64,000 nucleotides of DNA, taken from Massospora cicadina (Eukaryota > Entomophthoromycota > Entomophthoromycetes > Entomophthorales > Entomophthoraceae). The first letter of the stretch is position 1. The number at the start of each line of letters is the position of its first letter. The stretch covers positions 62,001 through 126,000 of the forward strand of contig JAKSZP010018538.1 of the NCBI GenBank assembly GCA_022478985.1, read 5' to 3'. Positions 1-9,344 of this stretch are shown here, piece after piece. The notes under the pieces were generated by a model. That model was not told where the DNA came from. It saw only the letters and a program-made list of their open reading frames with translations, and did not search any database. Both the position numbers and the translations under genes were made by a program.

Positions 1-315
1 GTATGTTCCCACCCATGATGGATGTTTCATTAGTTAACACCTGCAAGCTCATTGTTGGACCAAGATTTAACTCAGATGATAGAGGAGTAATATATATGAG
101 ACTTTTTCAGAGGAGTCCATAATGGCAAGATTTTCATCAAAATATATCACAATAAAAATTTTATATTAGAGGACTTTTTAATAAGATAATACTTTATGAG
201 TTTCACACAAATTTTATGGGTAACAGAACAAAACCTGGAGATCTCTTTTATTATAAATAAAGCTAAAATATTTTTTAGATATTAAAGAAGATAGAGCTGA
301 GAGTTTGAAGACAAG
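1..315. other. Left flank, no gene recognised
   Basis: AT-rich sequence outside the outermost element E1. I see no ORF of useful length, no retrotransposon motif and no repeat shared with the rest of the window. The last five bases (ACAAG) would be the left target duplication of E1, but no matching copy is visible beyond its right end. Confidence 0.5.
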
Positions 316-390
316 TGTCATGGTTTAACCAAGTATACTGAAGAATAACTCCTCATCTATTGGAAGGTACCCCACCAGTATACAACCTAT
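316..390 (+). repeat. E1 5' LTR, first 75 bp (split by E2)
   Basis: Matches the first 75 bp or so of the right-hand LTR at 19572 (shared AAGTATACTG, then GAAGAATA against GGAGAATA, then the GGAA and CCAG words). The match breaks at 390 where E2 begins and resumes at 12190. Confidence 0.8.
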
Positions 391-862
391 TGTTTTTTTG
401 GCATAATCAGTTTGATTCCACTGAGCTAAATTTCAGAGGGTACTAGCCACTGAGCAACAGAATCAGACGATATGAAGATCGCCAACTCTTAATAAAAACC
501 AATAGATAAATATATGGAGCAATCGTCATGATTAACACTTTTTTATAATATAATAAATGCAGAACTTATCTGTGGACTACAAAATTTCCCTCCCCCTCTC
601 ATTCTTCTGCTCAACACTTATCTCAGTATTCTGGGCCAATTCCACCCTTCTGCTTTGTAACCTCCTATTCTTTCCCTTTTAGGAGTTTTCATATATCTAG
701 AGGTTTTGGCAGAATTCCCTTGATTTGCTGAACTATTGATACTTTGATTGACTTGCTTCTAATCAATAGAACTTTCCACTCTATCTTGAAACTCGCCTCA
801 AATCTAATTTTTGATTGTCCAGAATGTATAGCTTATCATCCAGTCATAAAAACTTCTCAACA
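391..862 (-). repeat. E2 3' LTR
   Basis: Pairs with 11719-12189 across its whole length; shared landmarks include GCCACTGAGCAAC, ATAATATAATAAATGCAG, CTCAGTATTCTGG and GAATGTATAGCTTATC. Begins TG at 391 and ends AACA at 862. Confidence 0.92.
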
Positions 863-874
863 TTACCCTCTTTT
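863..874 (-). other. E2 polypurine tract
   Basis: On the minus strand this reads AAAAGAGGGTAA and ends exactly at the 3' LTR (TGTTGAG...). It is the expected plus-strand DNA primer site and independently fixes the LTR edge and the element orientation. Confidence 0.8.
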
Positions 875-904
875 GACTGGACAATATGCTCCAATTGCTT
901 ATAT

Positions 905-2070
905 TCTTGAAGGAACTTTGCATGAACTCAGTTGATAATCTGACCGCCCACATGTTCCTTGATGGTGTAGGCATAAATGCCAGTCTTCTAAATTATTTCA
1001 AATTGGCCAGTCCAAATGTTAGCGAGCTTGTTCTTCTATCCAAATCCATGTTAGTTGTGGAACAAGACATGATATCCTACAGCGAACTGCAGGAGTCCGC
1101 TAAATTTACTTTGGTCAGCTTCCAGATCACAAATCTCCTTAGCTAAGCTGGTAAATAATGCTTCCATTTGTAGTTTGATCAGCATTTTGTTAGATTGGTC
1201 AAATACTGCTGCAGTTCTACGCTTCTGGTATACTCCACACACAAGTAAAGCAGGTCAGATAAAGCTGGATGTCTAACATAGAGCAGTTGGAAAGGACTCA
1301 TGCTGGTGGGCCCGTGGTAGCTGAAATTCTATGCAAAGACAGCTGTGAGTAGAAGGGTACTCCATTCCAAAGGTCAATTTTTCACAAGTTTACAGAGTAT
1401 GTTTACCAATGTCCCGTTGACCCATTCCACCATTTCATTGGATTCTGGATGGCAGGGTATAGTCAAGACCCCACATATTACCATCAATCCATTTAACTTG
1501 GGCAGGATATGTGAAGAAAAATTGGTTCCATTGTCCGTTAATATGAATTGAGGATAGTAATGTCACTGTATGACACACTCTATTATAAACTTGGCGGTGA
1601 TTACTGCCCCCAAATCATTAATTGCCTGGGCTTCCACTCATCTCATAAGATAATCAATTTCTAAGATATGTACATCAATAGGTTTGAGCCAGTTGGAAAA
1701 GGCCTCACCACTTTAAGAGAAATGGTATGCAATGTGAATTGGGGATTAACCAGCTGGTATGCGGTTACCTTGTGGAAAGGTTTCTCCACTTGGCATTGAT
1801 GGCAACAGCTAACCGTTTCCAGCACATCATAATGCATGCTTTCTCAATAGTAGCAGTTCACAAAAATCTAATGTTTTCTGCAACACACCATGCCCTATTG
1901 CCCAATGTGCATCCATAGTAATTGCTGGTCTAGCGGAAGGTTTAGGGAAACTCAGCGTCAATTCACTGATCCATTTATATTTTTCTCCATCACTTAAGAA
2001 AGTATCCTGCCTAAGCCCATCTAGCACTTTGATCACTTGTGATGGTCATTATGATATTTTTCCACCACCA
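905..2070 (-). pseudogene. E2 integrase (decayed)
   Basis: Integrase inserts element cDNA into chromosomes. On the minus strand the zinc-binding segment is visible near 1880-1920 as AHWAIGHGVLQKTL. Next come the three catalytic blocks of the core: ILEIDYLMR (about 1650), [10 protein letters not shown] (about 1520) and [14 protein letters not shown] (about 1430), so the D, D, E triad is still readable although stops interrupt the frame. The C-terminal part lies at about 1051-1242, with EICDLEADQSKF followed by GYHVLFHN, resembling the VGDYVLFHN block that follows the core in related elements. No single frame crosses the whole region. It is the last pol domain before the polypurine tract, as expected for Ty3/gypsy order. 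Confidence 0.88.
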
Positions 2071-2350
2071 TCTTCCCATACATAATTTTGGCCAAATCCG
2101 CCATAATGGCAATTATTGGTAGCTGTGAGAGATAGTCTGCATTTTGATGTGTTACTCCTGGCTGGTGTAAAATCTCAAAATCATATGACTAGAGCTTTAA
2201 GGTCCATTGCACAAGCCATCCTTCATGTTCACAGAGATTTGTGCAGCCAGCTTAAGGAGCCATGGTCCGTTACCACTTGGAATTTCACCCCATGGAGGTA
2301 TACTCAAAACTATGTATATGCACAAATCACCGCTAAGCACTCACACTCAG

Positions 2351-3584
2351 TCATTGTGTAATTCTGTTCATGACAGAATAAGATTTAGCTAAAAACGCGA
2401 CAGGGTGCTCTACACCGTCATCATCCTTCTGAGATAATACTGCTCCAATGGCAGAATACAATGCATCCATCTGTACTATGAATTTTTTGTTGAAGTTGGG
2501 GTATTGCAAAATGGCGCGCTCGCTAATGCAGTTTATTAGACACCAAAAGCGTTTTGACATCATTCCGTCCAGTCAAAAGTGGCATTTTTCTTCAATAACT
2601 CAAAGAGCGGTGCCCTAATACAACTGAATTAGAAAAACCACCGGTAGTACCCAATCATCCCAAAAACACTTGGATTTCTCATTTATTACCTGGCTCAGTC
2701 ATCTTGCTTATCACTTCCACCTTTGCCAGCTGTGGTTTAAGCCCTTTTGAGTCCACCATGAACCCAAGATATTCCAGTTGCTCTTTAAAAATGACACCTT
2801 AAAGGCTTGATCTTAATATTAGCATCAGCGAGTTGGTGGAACACCTGTTCCAAAGATCAAGATGCTCTTTGAGAATTTGTGAGAACAAATTGATATCATT
2901 GAGGTAAACTAAAACGCAGGACAGCTTCAAATCACCTAAAATCGTATCCATAGCATGCTGGAATGTAGCCAGGGTGTTGCACAAACCCTGTGGCATATGT
3001 GTAGGCTAAAATAATCCCTTCAAAGTGTTATAGCGCATTTCTCATGTTCTGCCACTGAAAAATTCGATCTGCCAGTATCCTGATATCAAATCCATGGCAG
3101 AAAAGTAATTAGCCCCTCCAAGTCGATTTAACATGACATCAATATGCAGAAGGAGGTAAAAATATTTCTTTGTAAGATTATTGAGCTATTAATAGTCAAT
3201 GTCAACCCGGTTTGTGCTATCTTTTTTCTTAACAATAAGCACCAGTGATGCCCATGGACTCTTAGATGGCTCTAAAATCCCTTGTTCAATTAAATTGTCT
3301 AAGTCATTAGAAACAACCTCTTCTGACGCCTTTGTACACCAAATAGGCCGTGATCAAATGGGAGGTTGATCTCCCATATCTACCAAATGCACCACCCCTT
3401 GGGCGCACCCCAAATTGTGGTCATCAGAGGCAAAAATATCCCAGTGTTTTTTAAATAAAGCTATCGCCTTATCTTTCTGTTCCTACAACAATCCTGATAG
3501 AGCTTTCTGCATAACCACTTCCCTTATGCCAACTGATGGATTTACCAGTAAGCCTAGATCCTCCCACAATCCAAAGTCATATAC
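2351..3584 (-). pseudogene. E2 reverse transcriptase and RNase H (decayed, 5' part displaced by E3)
   Basis: Minus-strand RT motifs appear in order: YFSAMDLISGYWQIE near 3090-3120 (first catalytic Asp kept), HMPQGLCNTLATFQHAMD near 2950-3000, and the active-site box read as VYLNDINLFS near 2890-2910, where family members have YLDD; the first Asp is changed to Asn. RNase H follows at 2351-2563 with FIVQMDALYSAIGAVLSQ and HPVAFLAKS. Several in-frame stops and shifts make the enzyme non-functional. The N-terminal side of RT continues beyond E3, from 7338 upward, showing that E3 landed inside this gene. Substrate and role (copying element RNA to DNA) follow from the family. Confidence 0.9.
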
Positions 3585-3589
3585 ATGGT
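3585..3589. repeat. E3 target-site duplication, left copy (ATGGT)
   Basis: ATGGT immediately precedes the left E3 LTR, and ATGGT at 7333-7337 immediately follows the right one. A perfect 5-bp duplication is the usual size for Ty3/gypsy integrases. Confidence 0.9.
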
Positions 3590-4398
3590 TGTTAAAGATT
3601 TGGGCTTCATTTGATGGCTGGTTTGTTGTTTGGTGGAAACTACAACTTCAAGCATCTATTGTGTGAGAACAATAGACAGGATGGTGCTTTAAATTTATGA
3701 TATAGCTTTTGGTAATACTTCAATTGTATACCCAGTCATTTCACTTGGACGATGGCCCGCTGCCCTGATCCTACTGATCCCAAGTGAAAATTGACTTTAA
3801 TATAAAATAAAGTGATAACGCAAAAAGGTTATAAGATAAATTCAAAACTTAATCCAGAAGTTAAAGGGTATTTTATTAGTGTAAATGCAAAGTTATTTAT
3901 AGGGTTCAATGTTAACCACATCTTACCCATGACGCCTTACTTTTCAGTGACCCTTGGCCACGTAAAAAGTTTATAATGACATCTACAAATACTTTGACTC
4001 AGGGCATCATGCTCAACCTCAGAGTCAGAGTAAACACCATCATCATCCTTGAAATGGCGTTTTGTCATACCTTCAAGATAGCTAAACCAATTCACTTTCA
4101 CATGCAATTGGCAGCACATACCAAGGCAATTTGTATCACTAATTAGTAGTTAATTCGATTGAAAACTCAACTGACAATAAAAACTAATTTTGACATAGAC
4201 CAACAAAGCCCACGTGCCCAAGTCATTAAATCAAAACTTAGATTTAAGTTTGACCTAACCAACAAAGCCCTTGAGCCCATGTCATCATAGTCAAATATAA
4301 TTAAGTGAAATTGCTAGGCCACAAATTCAAGTTCAGATATACTTAGGATTTCTTTGGTTTATAACAAAGACAATTTAGATCCAGTCAACCATTCAACA
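3590..4398 (-). repeat. E3 3' LTR
   Basis: Starts TGTTAAAGATT and ends CATTCAACA. Aligned almost gaplessly with 6525-7332. Differences concentrate at CA/TG/CG sites (see findings). Confidence 0.94.
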
Positions 4399-4412
4399 CT
4401 TCCCCCTCCTTG
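4399..4412 (-). other. E3 polypurine tract
   Basis: Reads AAGGAGGGGGAAG on the minus strand and abuts the 3' LTR start (TGTTGAATGG). Fixes orientation and the 3' LTR boundary. Confidence 0.88.
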
Positions 4413-4689
4413 ACTGGATATAAGCGACAGATACTCTTCTTCCTTGGTCACACTGTCTAATTCTTCACATTCCTCGAAGTTCAAAGGTTATCTTGATAGC
4501 CTTTCCTAAGCTGACAGGGCCAGCGTGCCTGGTGCTGAGCTTCCTTGGGTTTGGCGCATCTCCAATTCCGTTGCAGGCTTCTCCAGTTTGGTCGCGCTCT
4601 CCTCCCCCTACTGAAGAGGGGATACCTAGTTCTAATGCCAGCGAGGCATCAAATCTATAAAATAAACTCTATGGCTTACAATTATTATC
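4413..4689. other. E3 3' untranslated region
   Basis: Lies between the A-rich tract and the polypurine tract in element sense. No coding signal seen. Confidence 0.5.
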
Positions 4690-4745
4690 ATTTTTTCTTT
4701 TTTACTTTTTACTTTTTACTTTTTACTTTTTTTTTTTTCTTTTTA
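4690..4745 (+). repeat. T-rich microsatellite (ACTTTTT repeats)
   Basis: Several tandem ACTTTTT units in a run of T on the plus strand, so A-rich in the sense strand of E3. It sits just after the end of the E3 integrase tail; E4 has an A-rich tract in the same relative place (27560-27645). Confidence 0.8.
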
Positions 4746-4750
4746 TCTTA

Positions 4751-5230
4751 TTATTCTTTATGATATGGATAAAGAAACTTAGCATGTACTTGATTCACAA
4801 CCCAGCCGCCTTGATCCTTAATGGTATATACATCTTCAGACAATTTCTCCAATATAATAAATGGACCCTTCCAAAGTGAGGCTAGCTTATGCGCGCGGCC
4901 TGCGCTATGAGTGTCACAATATACTACTAAATCTCTTTCCTTGAACTTAGTCATTCCCCATGCCTGACAGCTGGAATATTTTCAAGTATTTGTTGCACAT
5001 AGGGTTTAGTGACTTCTTCAGAGGCTTCAGGTGTGACAACCTTACTCTGGGAGCGAGTTACTGCATGTACGTTCAAAGAATCTTCATTTAATACTAAAAT
5101 AGAATTGATTCATTGTTAAGCAAGGCCCCGTGGCCATCGTTTGCTTTTCAATCAGGTGGGACTGGTGTTGCAGGCACAATAGAGCATCCCTCATCTATTG
5201 TGCTTGTTCTTTTCCCTCCTCCTGCACAGT
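4751..5230 (-). pseudogene. E3 integrase C-terminal tail fused downstream of gag by internal deletion
   Basis: From an ATG at 4954 a 67-residue frame reads FKERDLVVY, LASLWKGPFIILEKL, YTIKDQ and NQVHAKFLYPYH. This matches the C-terminal part of Ty3/gypsy integrases (a GDLVL-type start, LxPLWEGPF, Y-L/I-D, NxVHARRLKPYH). The 4955-5230 stretch upstream shows only short broken frames (for example EVTKPYVQQILEN). Everything from protease to the integrase core is missing, so this is the 3' breakpoint of the internal deletion. It retains no catalytic residues. Confidence 0.8.
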
Positions 5231-5254
5231 ATTAGGAAGGACTATATTGACATT

Positions 5255-6520
5255 TTGCTAATGGCATTGGGAAGCATAGTGACCTTTACAATTGAAATTA
5301 AAGCAAGTAATTTCACTCACTGGCTGTGAGGTGTTAATCTTCTTATTGGTTTCAAAGGACTTTCCAGCAAAGGAAGTGGTTCCTGATCTGTAACCAGTAT
5401 TAGGAGGGCCATGATTTTTTGAGCATCTTCATAAATAGTCAACCAATTCAGATGTCACAAAGTTTTCATGAAAGCAGGCAATAGAGTGTTTGATAGATTA
5501 GGGTAAGGTTCTACTGCATGCTCTAATGCTATCTTGGCATCGAAATTGACCATAGCCCACACGCCTAAGAGAACTTGAGCTTCACAATAGAATCAATCTG
5601 CAAATTTGTCAATTGCTTCATCTTTCTTAAAGCTGATGTTCATAAACTTGGATTTTCTGGTCAACATCCGTTCTGGACCTCCAAATTCATGAAGCACGGC
5701 CTCCTTGACTTCAGCATATGTTGGATTTTCATTAATGTGAGGCATAATCAACTCAATGCTCCACTCATCCAAGCAGTTGATCATGGTGGCTGCTTTGTTG
5801 CGGTCGCTGGCCCCATGCATAGCCATTTCAAAACGTTTGACAAAGGTGGTAATACTTCCATTCTTGTCAAAGGCTGGCAGGTTTGCTGGTTTGAAATTAT
5901 CGCTTCCCCATTCCTGGTTATCATGATTACTTTGTTGACCAGAACCAGGCATACTAGGGCGTTGGGGCATCATATCCTGGTTTGAGGTGTTAGTGTTGAC
6001 TAAAGCAATCATATTGCTAGGCAGTTGTTGATGTGGCCCAGCATCCATTTTGGTAGCTATTACTGAAGCTTCATCCTCATAATATTTGAAAGAATTTCCA
6101 GTTGAGTGGGTTGTAGCACACTGACAACGCCCGTCAGCCAGAGTTCAAATTTGCTCATTAATTTTATTTTTCCAATTAACATGATTTCGAGTTTTTAATT
6201 TTAATTTCGCTATTTCCCTATTCAGGCTAGTAGCTTGTAGTTGCAAGGTGGAAATCATCTTGTACTTTTCTTTCATTGCCTTCTTGAACTGGTTCAATTC
6301 TTCATAGAGATTATTGTTTGACTTATTAATAGCACTAACATCATCATTGAGATTATTGATCTGTAGATTAAGATGATCAATAGAGTCTTTAGTTTTTTCC
6401 CGTTGGGCCTCAATTTGGGTTTGCCAGTAAATAGATTTTTTGGTGTATTCATCCTTCATCTGCAAAATTTGAGCACTCAAACGTTGATAAAGTCACCATC
6501 TGCAGTCCCAGCCATGAGCG
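5255..6520 (-). pseudogene. E3 gag (coiled coil, capsid-like domain, degenerate zinc knuckle)
   Basis: Gag would form the particle that packages element RNA. The N-terminal segment (6145-6480, about 111 codons) is rich in heptad-like Leu/Ile/Lys/Glu sequence and predicts a coiled coil. The capsid-like part (5593-6048, 151 codons) contains LPAFDKNGSITTFVKRFEM, then TYAEVKEAVLHEFGGPERM and FMNISFKKDEAIDKFAD. It is clearly homologous to E4 gag (SYAEEKAAIILEFGSPTQM, FMGIQLHKDE) and more distantly to E2 gag. A knuckle near 5275-5320 reads CFNFNCKGHYASQC, with Phe where the second Cys should be. The segments are in different frames or separated by stops, and the start is unclear: the ATG at 6524 overlaps the PBS region and soon meets a stop. 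Confidence 0.85.
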
Positions 6521-6523
6521 CCA
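6507..6523 (-). other. E3 primer-binding site
   Basis: On the minus strand, one base inside the 5' LTR, the sequence is TGGCGCTCATGGCTGGG. It starts with TGG, complementary to a tRNA CCA end, and shares TGGYGCTCA with the sites of E2, E4 and E7. Confidence 0.75.
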
Positions 6524-6524
6524 T

Positions 6525-7332
6525 TGTTGAAGATTTGGGCTTCACCTGATGGCTGGTTTGTTGTTTGGTGGAAACTGCAGCTTTGAGCATCTATTGTGTG
6601 AGGACAATAGACAGGATGGTGCTTTAAATTTATGATATAGCTTTTGGTAATACTTCAATTGTATACCCAGTCATTTCACTTGGACGATGGCCCGCTGCCC
6701 TGATCCTACTGATCCCAAGTGAAAATTGACTTTATATAAAATAAAGTGATAATGCAAAAAGGTTATAAGATAAATTAAAAACTTAATCCAGAAGTTAAAG
6801 GGTATTTTATTAGTGTAAATGCAAAGTTATTTATAGGGTTCGATGTTAACCACATCTTACCCATGACGCCTTACTTTTCAGTGACCCTTGGCCATGTAAA
6901 AAGTTTGTAATGACGTCTACAGATACTTCAACTCAGGGCATCATACTCAGCCTCAGAGTCAGAGTAAACACCATCATTATCCTTGAAATGGCGTTTCATC
7001 ATACCTTCAAAATAGCTAAACCAATTCACTTTCACATGCAATTGGCAGCACATACCAAGGCGATTCATGTCACTAATTAGTAATTAATTTGATTAAAAAC
7101 TCAACTGACATTAAAAACTAATTTGACATAGACCAACAAAGCCCACATGCCCGAGTCATTTGATCAAAACTTAAATTTAAGTTTGATCTAACCAACAAAG
7201 CCCTTGAGCCCATGTCATCATAGTCAAATATAATTAAGTGAAATTGCTAGGCCACAAATTCAAGTTCAGATATACTTAGGATTTCTTTGGTTTATAATAA
7301 ATGACGGTTTAGATCCAGTCAACCATTCAACA
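6525..7332 (-). repeat. E3 5' LTR
   Basis: Starts TGTTGAAGATT and ends CATTCAACA; followed by ATGGT, the right target duplication (7333-7337). 808 bp, pairs with 3590-4398. Confidence 0.94.
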
Positions 7333-7337
7333 ATGGT

Positions 7338-8110
7338 GAACCTTGTCAATAGGGGCCAAAAGTCAATAAGCCATCATAAGTGCCTTTGGATTGTTATTGA
7401 CTCCTTATGTATGTTTTCTAGCAAAACCTTCACTTTCCCATTTCCCAGTAACAATAGCCCAGAGCCACATGGGGTTCAAGCTGCTCTTTTTGGTAGGGCC
7501 CCACAATTTCCAAGTATAGCCCTACAGGGACATCCATTTTGAGCTTGGTCCCTATTATTACCTGATGCCCAGAAGGTATGCTTACAGTGCTCAAAGCTTT
7601 TAGCGGAATACCTTTGTACTTGTAGATCTGGTTGGGGAGGGCCCTGATACTCCACCTCATTTGCCAATATTGGACAGAAATCACCCTGTCACTATACACC
7701 AAATTGATCTGACTGGAGCAGAACAGGTCCTTTGGGATTCTGATAGAGGTAAAGTAAATGGGAATCTGTTGTCCCAAGATACTAGTGATTTCTTCCGCCA
7801 TATTGACCACTTCTCCAAATTGCCTCATAAATACAGCACTGATCAGCATATCATAGTTATTATTTGGCAAAACCACCGCTGGAGTGGAAGCCTTAACCAA
7901 ACCAAATTGCAAAGGTAACACGCTGTAAGCTCCCTTGGACACAGTGCTCTGTGCCCCACAGTCACATACACTACTCTGTGATCCACATCAGGCTTCAGCG
8001 GAAGCTTGGCTACAAGATTGGTGAAGATTATATTAACTGGGCACTAGTATCTATAATAGCTCGGATTTTTGTGTTCTGAACAAAAATATCACAGTAGGTA
8101 CATCTGAATA
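7338..8110 (-). pseudogene. E2 retropepsin and RT N-terminal region (decayed)
   Basis: The protease would cleave the Gag-Pol precursor. The active-site loop near 8028-8060 reads AIIDTSAQLI, where retropepsins have D-T/S-G-A/S; the Gly codon is now Ser (AGT). A 170-codon frame (7430-7942) follows, with LPNNNYDMLISAVFMRQFGEVV, resembling the late retropepsin ILG-hydrophobic segment, and PIYFTSIRIPKDLFCSSQ leading towards RT. Frame breaks separate the active site from this segment. The remaining RT lies on the other side of E3, at and below 3584. Confidence 0.75.
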
Positions 8111-8549
8111 AGAAAAACCATATAATTTTATTACATGAATATCCAAGTGTTTTTTGTTGCCAACGAAAGAGAAAATATCCATACCAAGATGTGGATACTC
8201 CTAAGCGATCTTTTTTACTGAAATGGCTACAATAACCCCCACTAGGGAGGTGACGTCTGTGGGATCCGCTGATAGATGCCACAAAAATTCTTAAAATATA
8301 TGAAGCTTACTTTTGAGATAAAAGTAATAATAAACGCTTTTTTAAAGTTTTTTTTATCTTTTTTATTGTTTATGCAGGGCAAGCCAAAAAGCTCCTCTAT
8401 TTGATACTAGTATTTCATATTTAAACTAGTTTGAATCTCAGGGCCATGGGAATTTTGGGCTATAGTATTAAAAAGCTGAGTCATCCAAATTAGGAAATAT
8501 AAGCTTTCAGCCTATCAGAACAAGGGTAAATATTTTGTGGCAAAACCAA
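8111..8549. other. E2 gag-protease linker, no clear domain
   Basis: AT-rich segment between the tandem repeat and the protease active site. Only broken short frames on the minus strand; nothing recognised. Confidence 0.4.
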
Positions 8550-8715
8550 CCTGTGTGGTAATGATTTGATAAATTGTACCCAATCACCAGCGGATAAAAT
8601 CTTCTCACCTTGGGGGAGAACAGACCCATGTGGTAATGATTTGTTAAATTGCACCCAATCACCAGCGGGTAAAATCTTCTCACCTCAGGGGAGAACAGAC
8701 CCATGTGGTAATGAA
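8550..8715 (-). repeat. Tandem 75-76 bp duplication in E2
   Basis: Units at 8550-8625 and 8626-8700, followed by a 15-bp start of a third (8701-8715). Shared words include TGTGGTAATGATTTG, CCCAATCACCAGCG and GGGGAGAACAGAC. On the minus strand the two units keep one frame and give a duplicated peptide around GLFSP(E/K)VRRFYPLVIG. Confidence 0.93.
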
Positions 8716-9302
8716 CACCTCAAATTTGGCTGAGAAGTTGGAGAAATCCTAATATTAGTTCTTACCTTATTAAGCCAATTTTGATTATAAAACATATTTT
8801 CCCAATGGGTAGTGTTCCACCAAGAATCTTCCAAGGTCTTTTCGCCATTAATACTCATATCCTCGTTAACCATATTATTGTTTGAAGATTGGACATGTAA
8901 TTGGCCAATTGTAGTAGCAGATTTGGGGGCATTCTTACCTCCAACATTCTTTTTGAAAGTCAAGAAGGAGAATGTCCAACAATGTCAGTTGGGCATCCAG
9001 AATTACTTGCACTGTTTTGTTCCAGGATTTGCAATGCATATGGTTTTTGCACATCTTGACGGAACTCAGAGCCTGAAGGGGAATAGTCGCTCTCTTGAAT
9101 GAAGGATGAGGTATCCACTGGAAGTTATTAGTATAATAAGTTATCAGACTGGGTTCCAAGCCCAATGCAAAGAGACTCATGGGAATCGTTAGGGACAATT
9201 AAATTTGAATTAGTGGAGGTAGAGCGTCCCATCTCTACTCCACTCAAGAATTCTCTGCTCAATCATACCAGAGGGCACCGCATACACCTGCTGATTGCCT
9301 GG
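8716..9302 (-). pseudogene. E2 region between zinc knuckle and tandem repeat
   Basis: Minus-strand coding-like sequence, including a frame of 92 codons (8685-8963) rich in Asn, Ser and Trp. I do not recognise a domain. By position it would be the end of gag or a gag-protease spacer. Confidence 0.4.
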
Positions 9303-9344
9303 GCAATTAGCCTCATAATGCCATTTTTGTCTGCATGAGAAGCA
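9303..9344 (-). other. E2 gag zinc knuckle
   Basis: Minus strand reads CFSCRQKWHYEANC: Cys-X2-Cys-X4-His-X4-Cys with all four metal ligands kept. The usual Gly before His is Trp. CCHC knuckles bind element RNA in the nucleocapsid. Confidence 0.85.

Larger units (their letters stand above)
3590..7332 (-). mobile_element. E3: Ty3/gypsy deletion derivative, minus strand, nested in E2 RT
   Basis: All structural hallmarks are present: direct LTRs 3590-4398 and 6525-7332, perfect 5-bp target duplication ATGGT, PBS inside the right LTR and a polypurine tract beside the left LTR. The internal region is only about 2.1 kb. It encodes a coiled-coil and capsid-like gag, a degenerate zinc knuckle and then, directly, the integrase C-terminal tail; protease, RT, RNase H and the integrase core are absent. 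By eye the LTRs differ at about 40 of 808 positions, nearly all transitions, making this the youngest member of the left nest. It would have needed a related autonomous element for movement. Confidence 0.94.

Noticed and set aside
1345..1551. 68-codon plus-strand frame
   Set aside because: Antisense to the E2 integrase core (LTDNG and VEWVNGTL read on the minus strand).
5575..5985. 136-codon plus-strand frame
   Set aside because: It is antisense to the E3 gag frame, which shows clear homology to E4 gag on the other strand.
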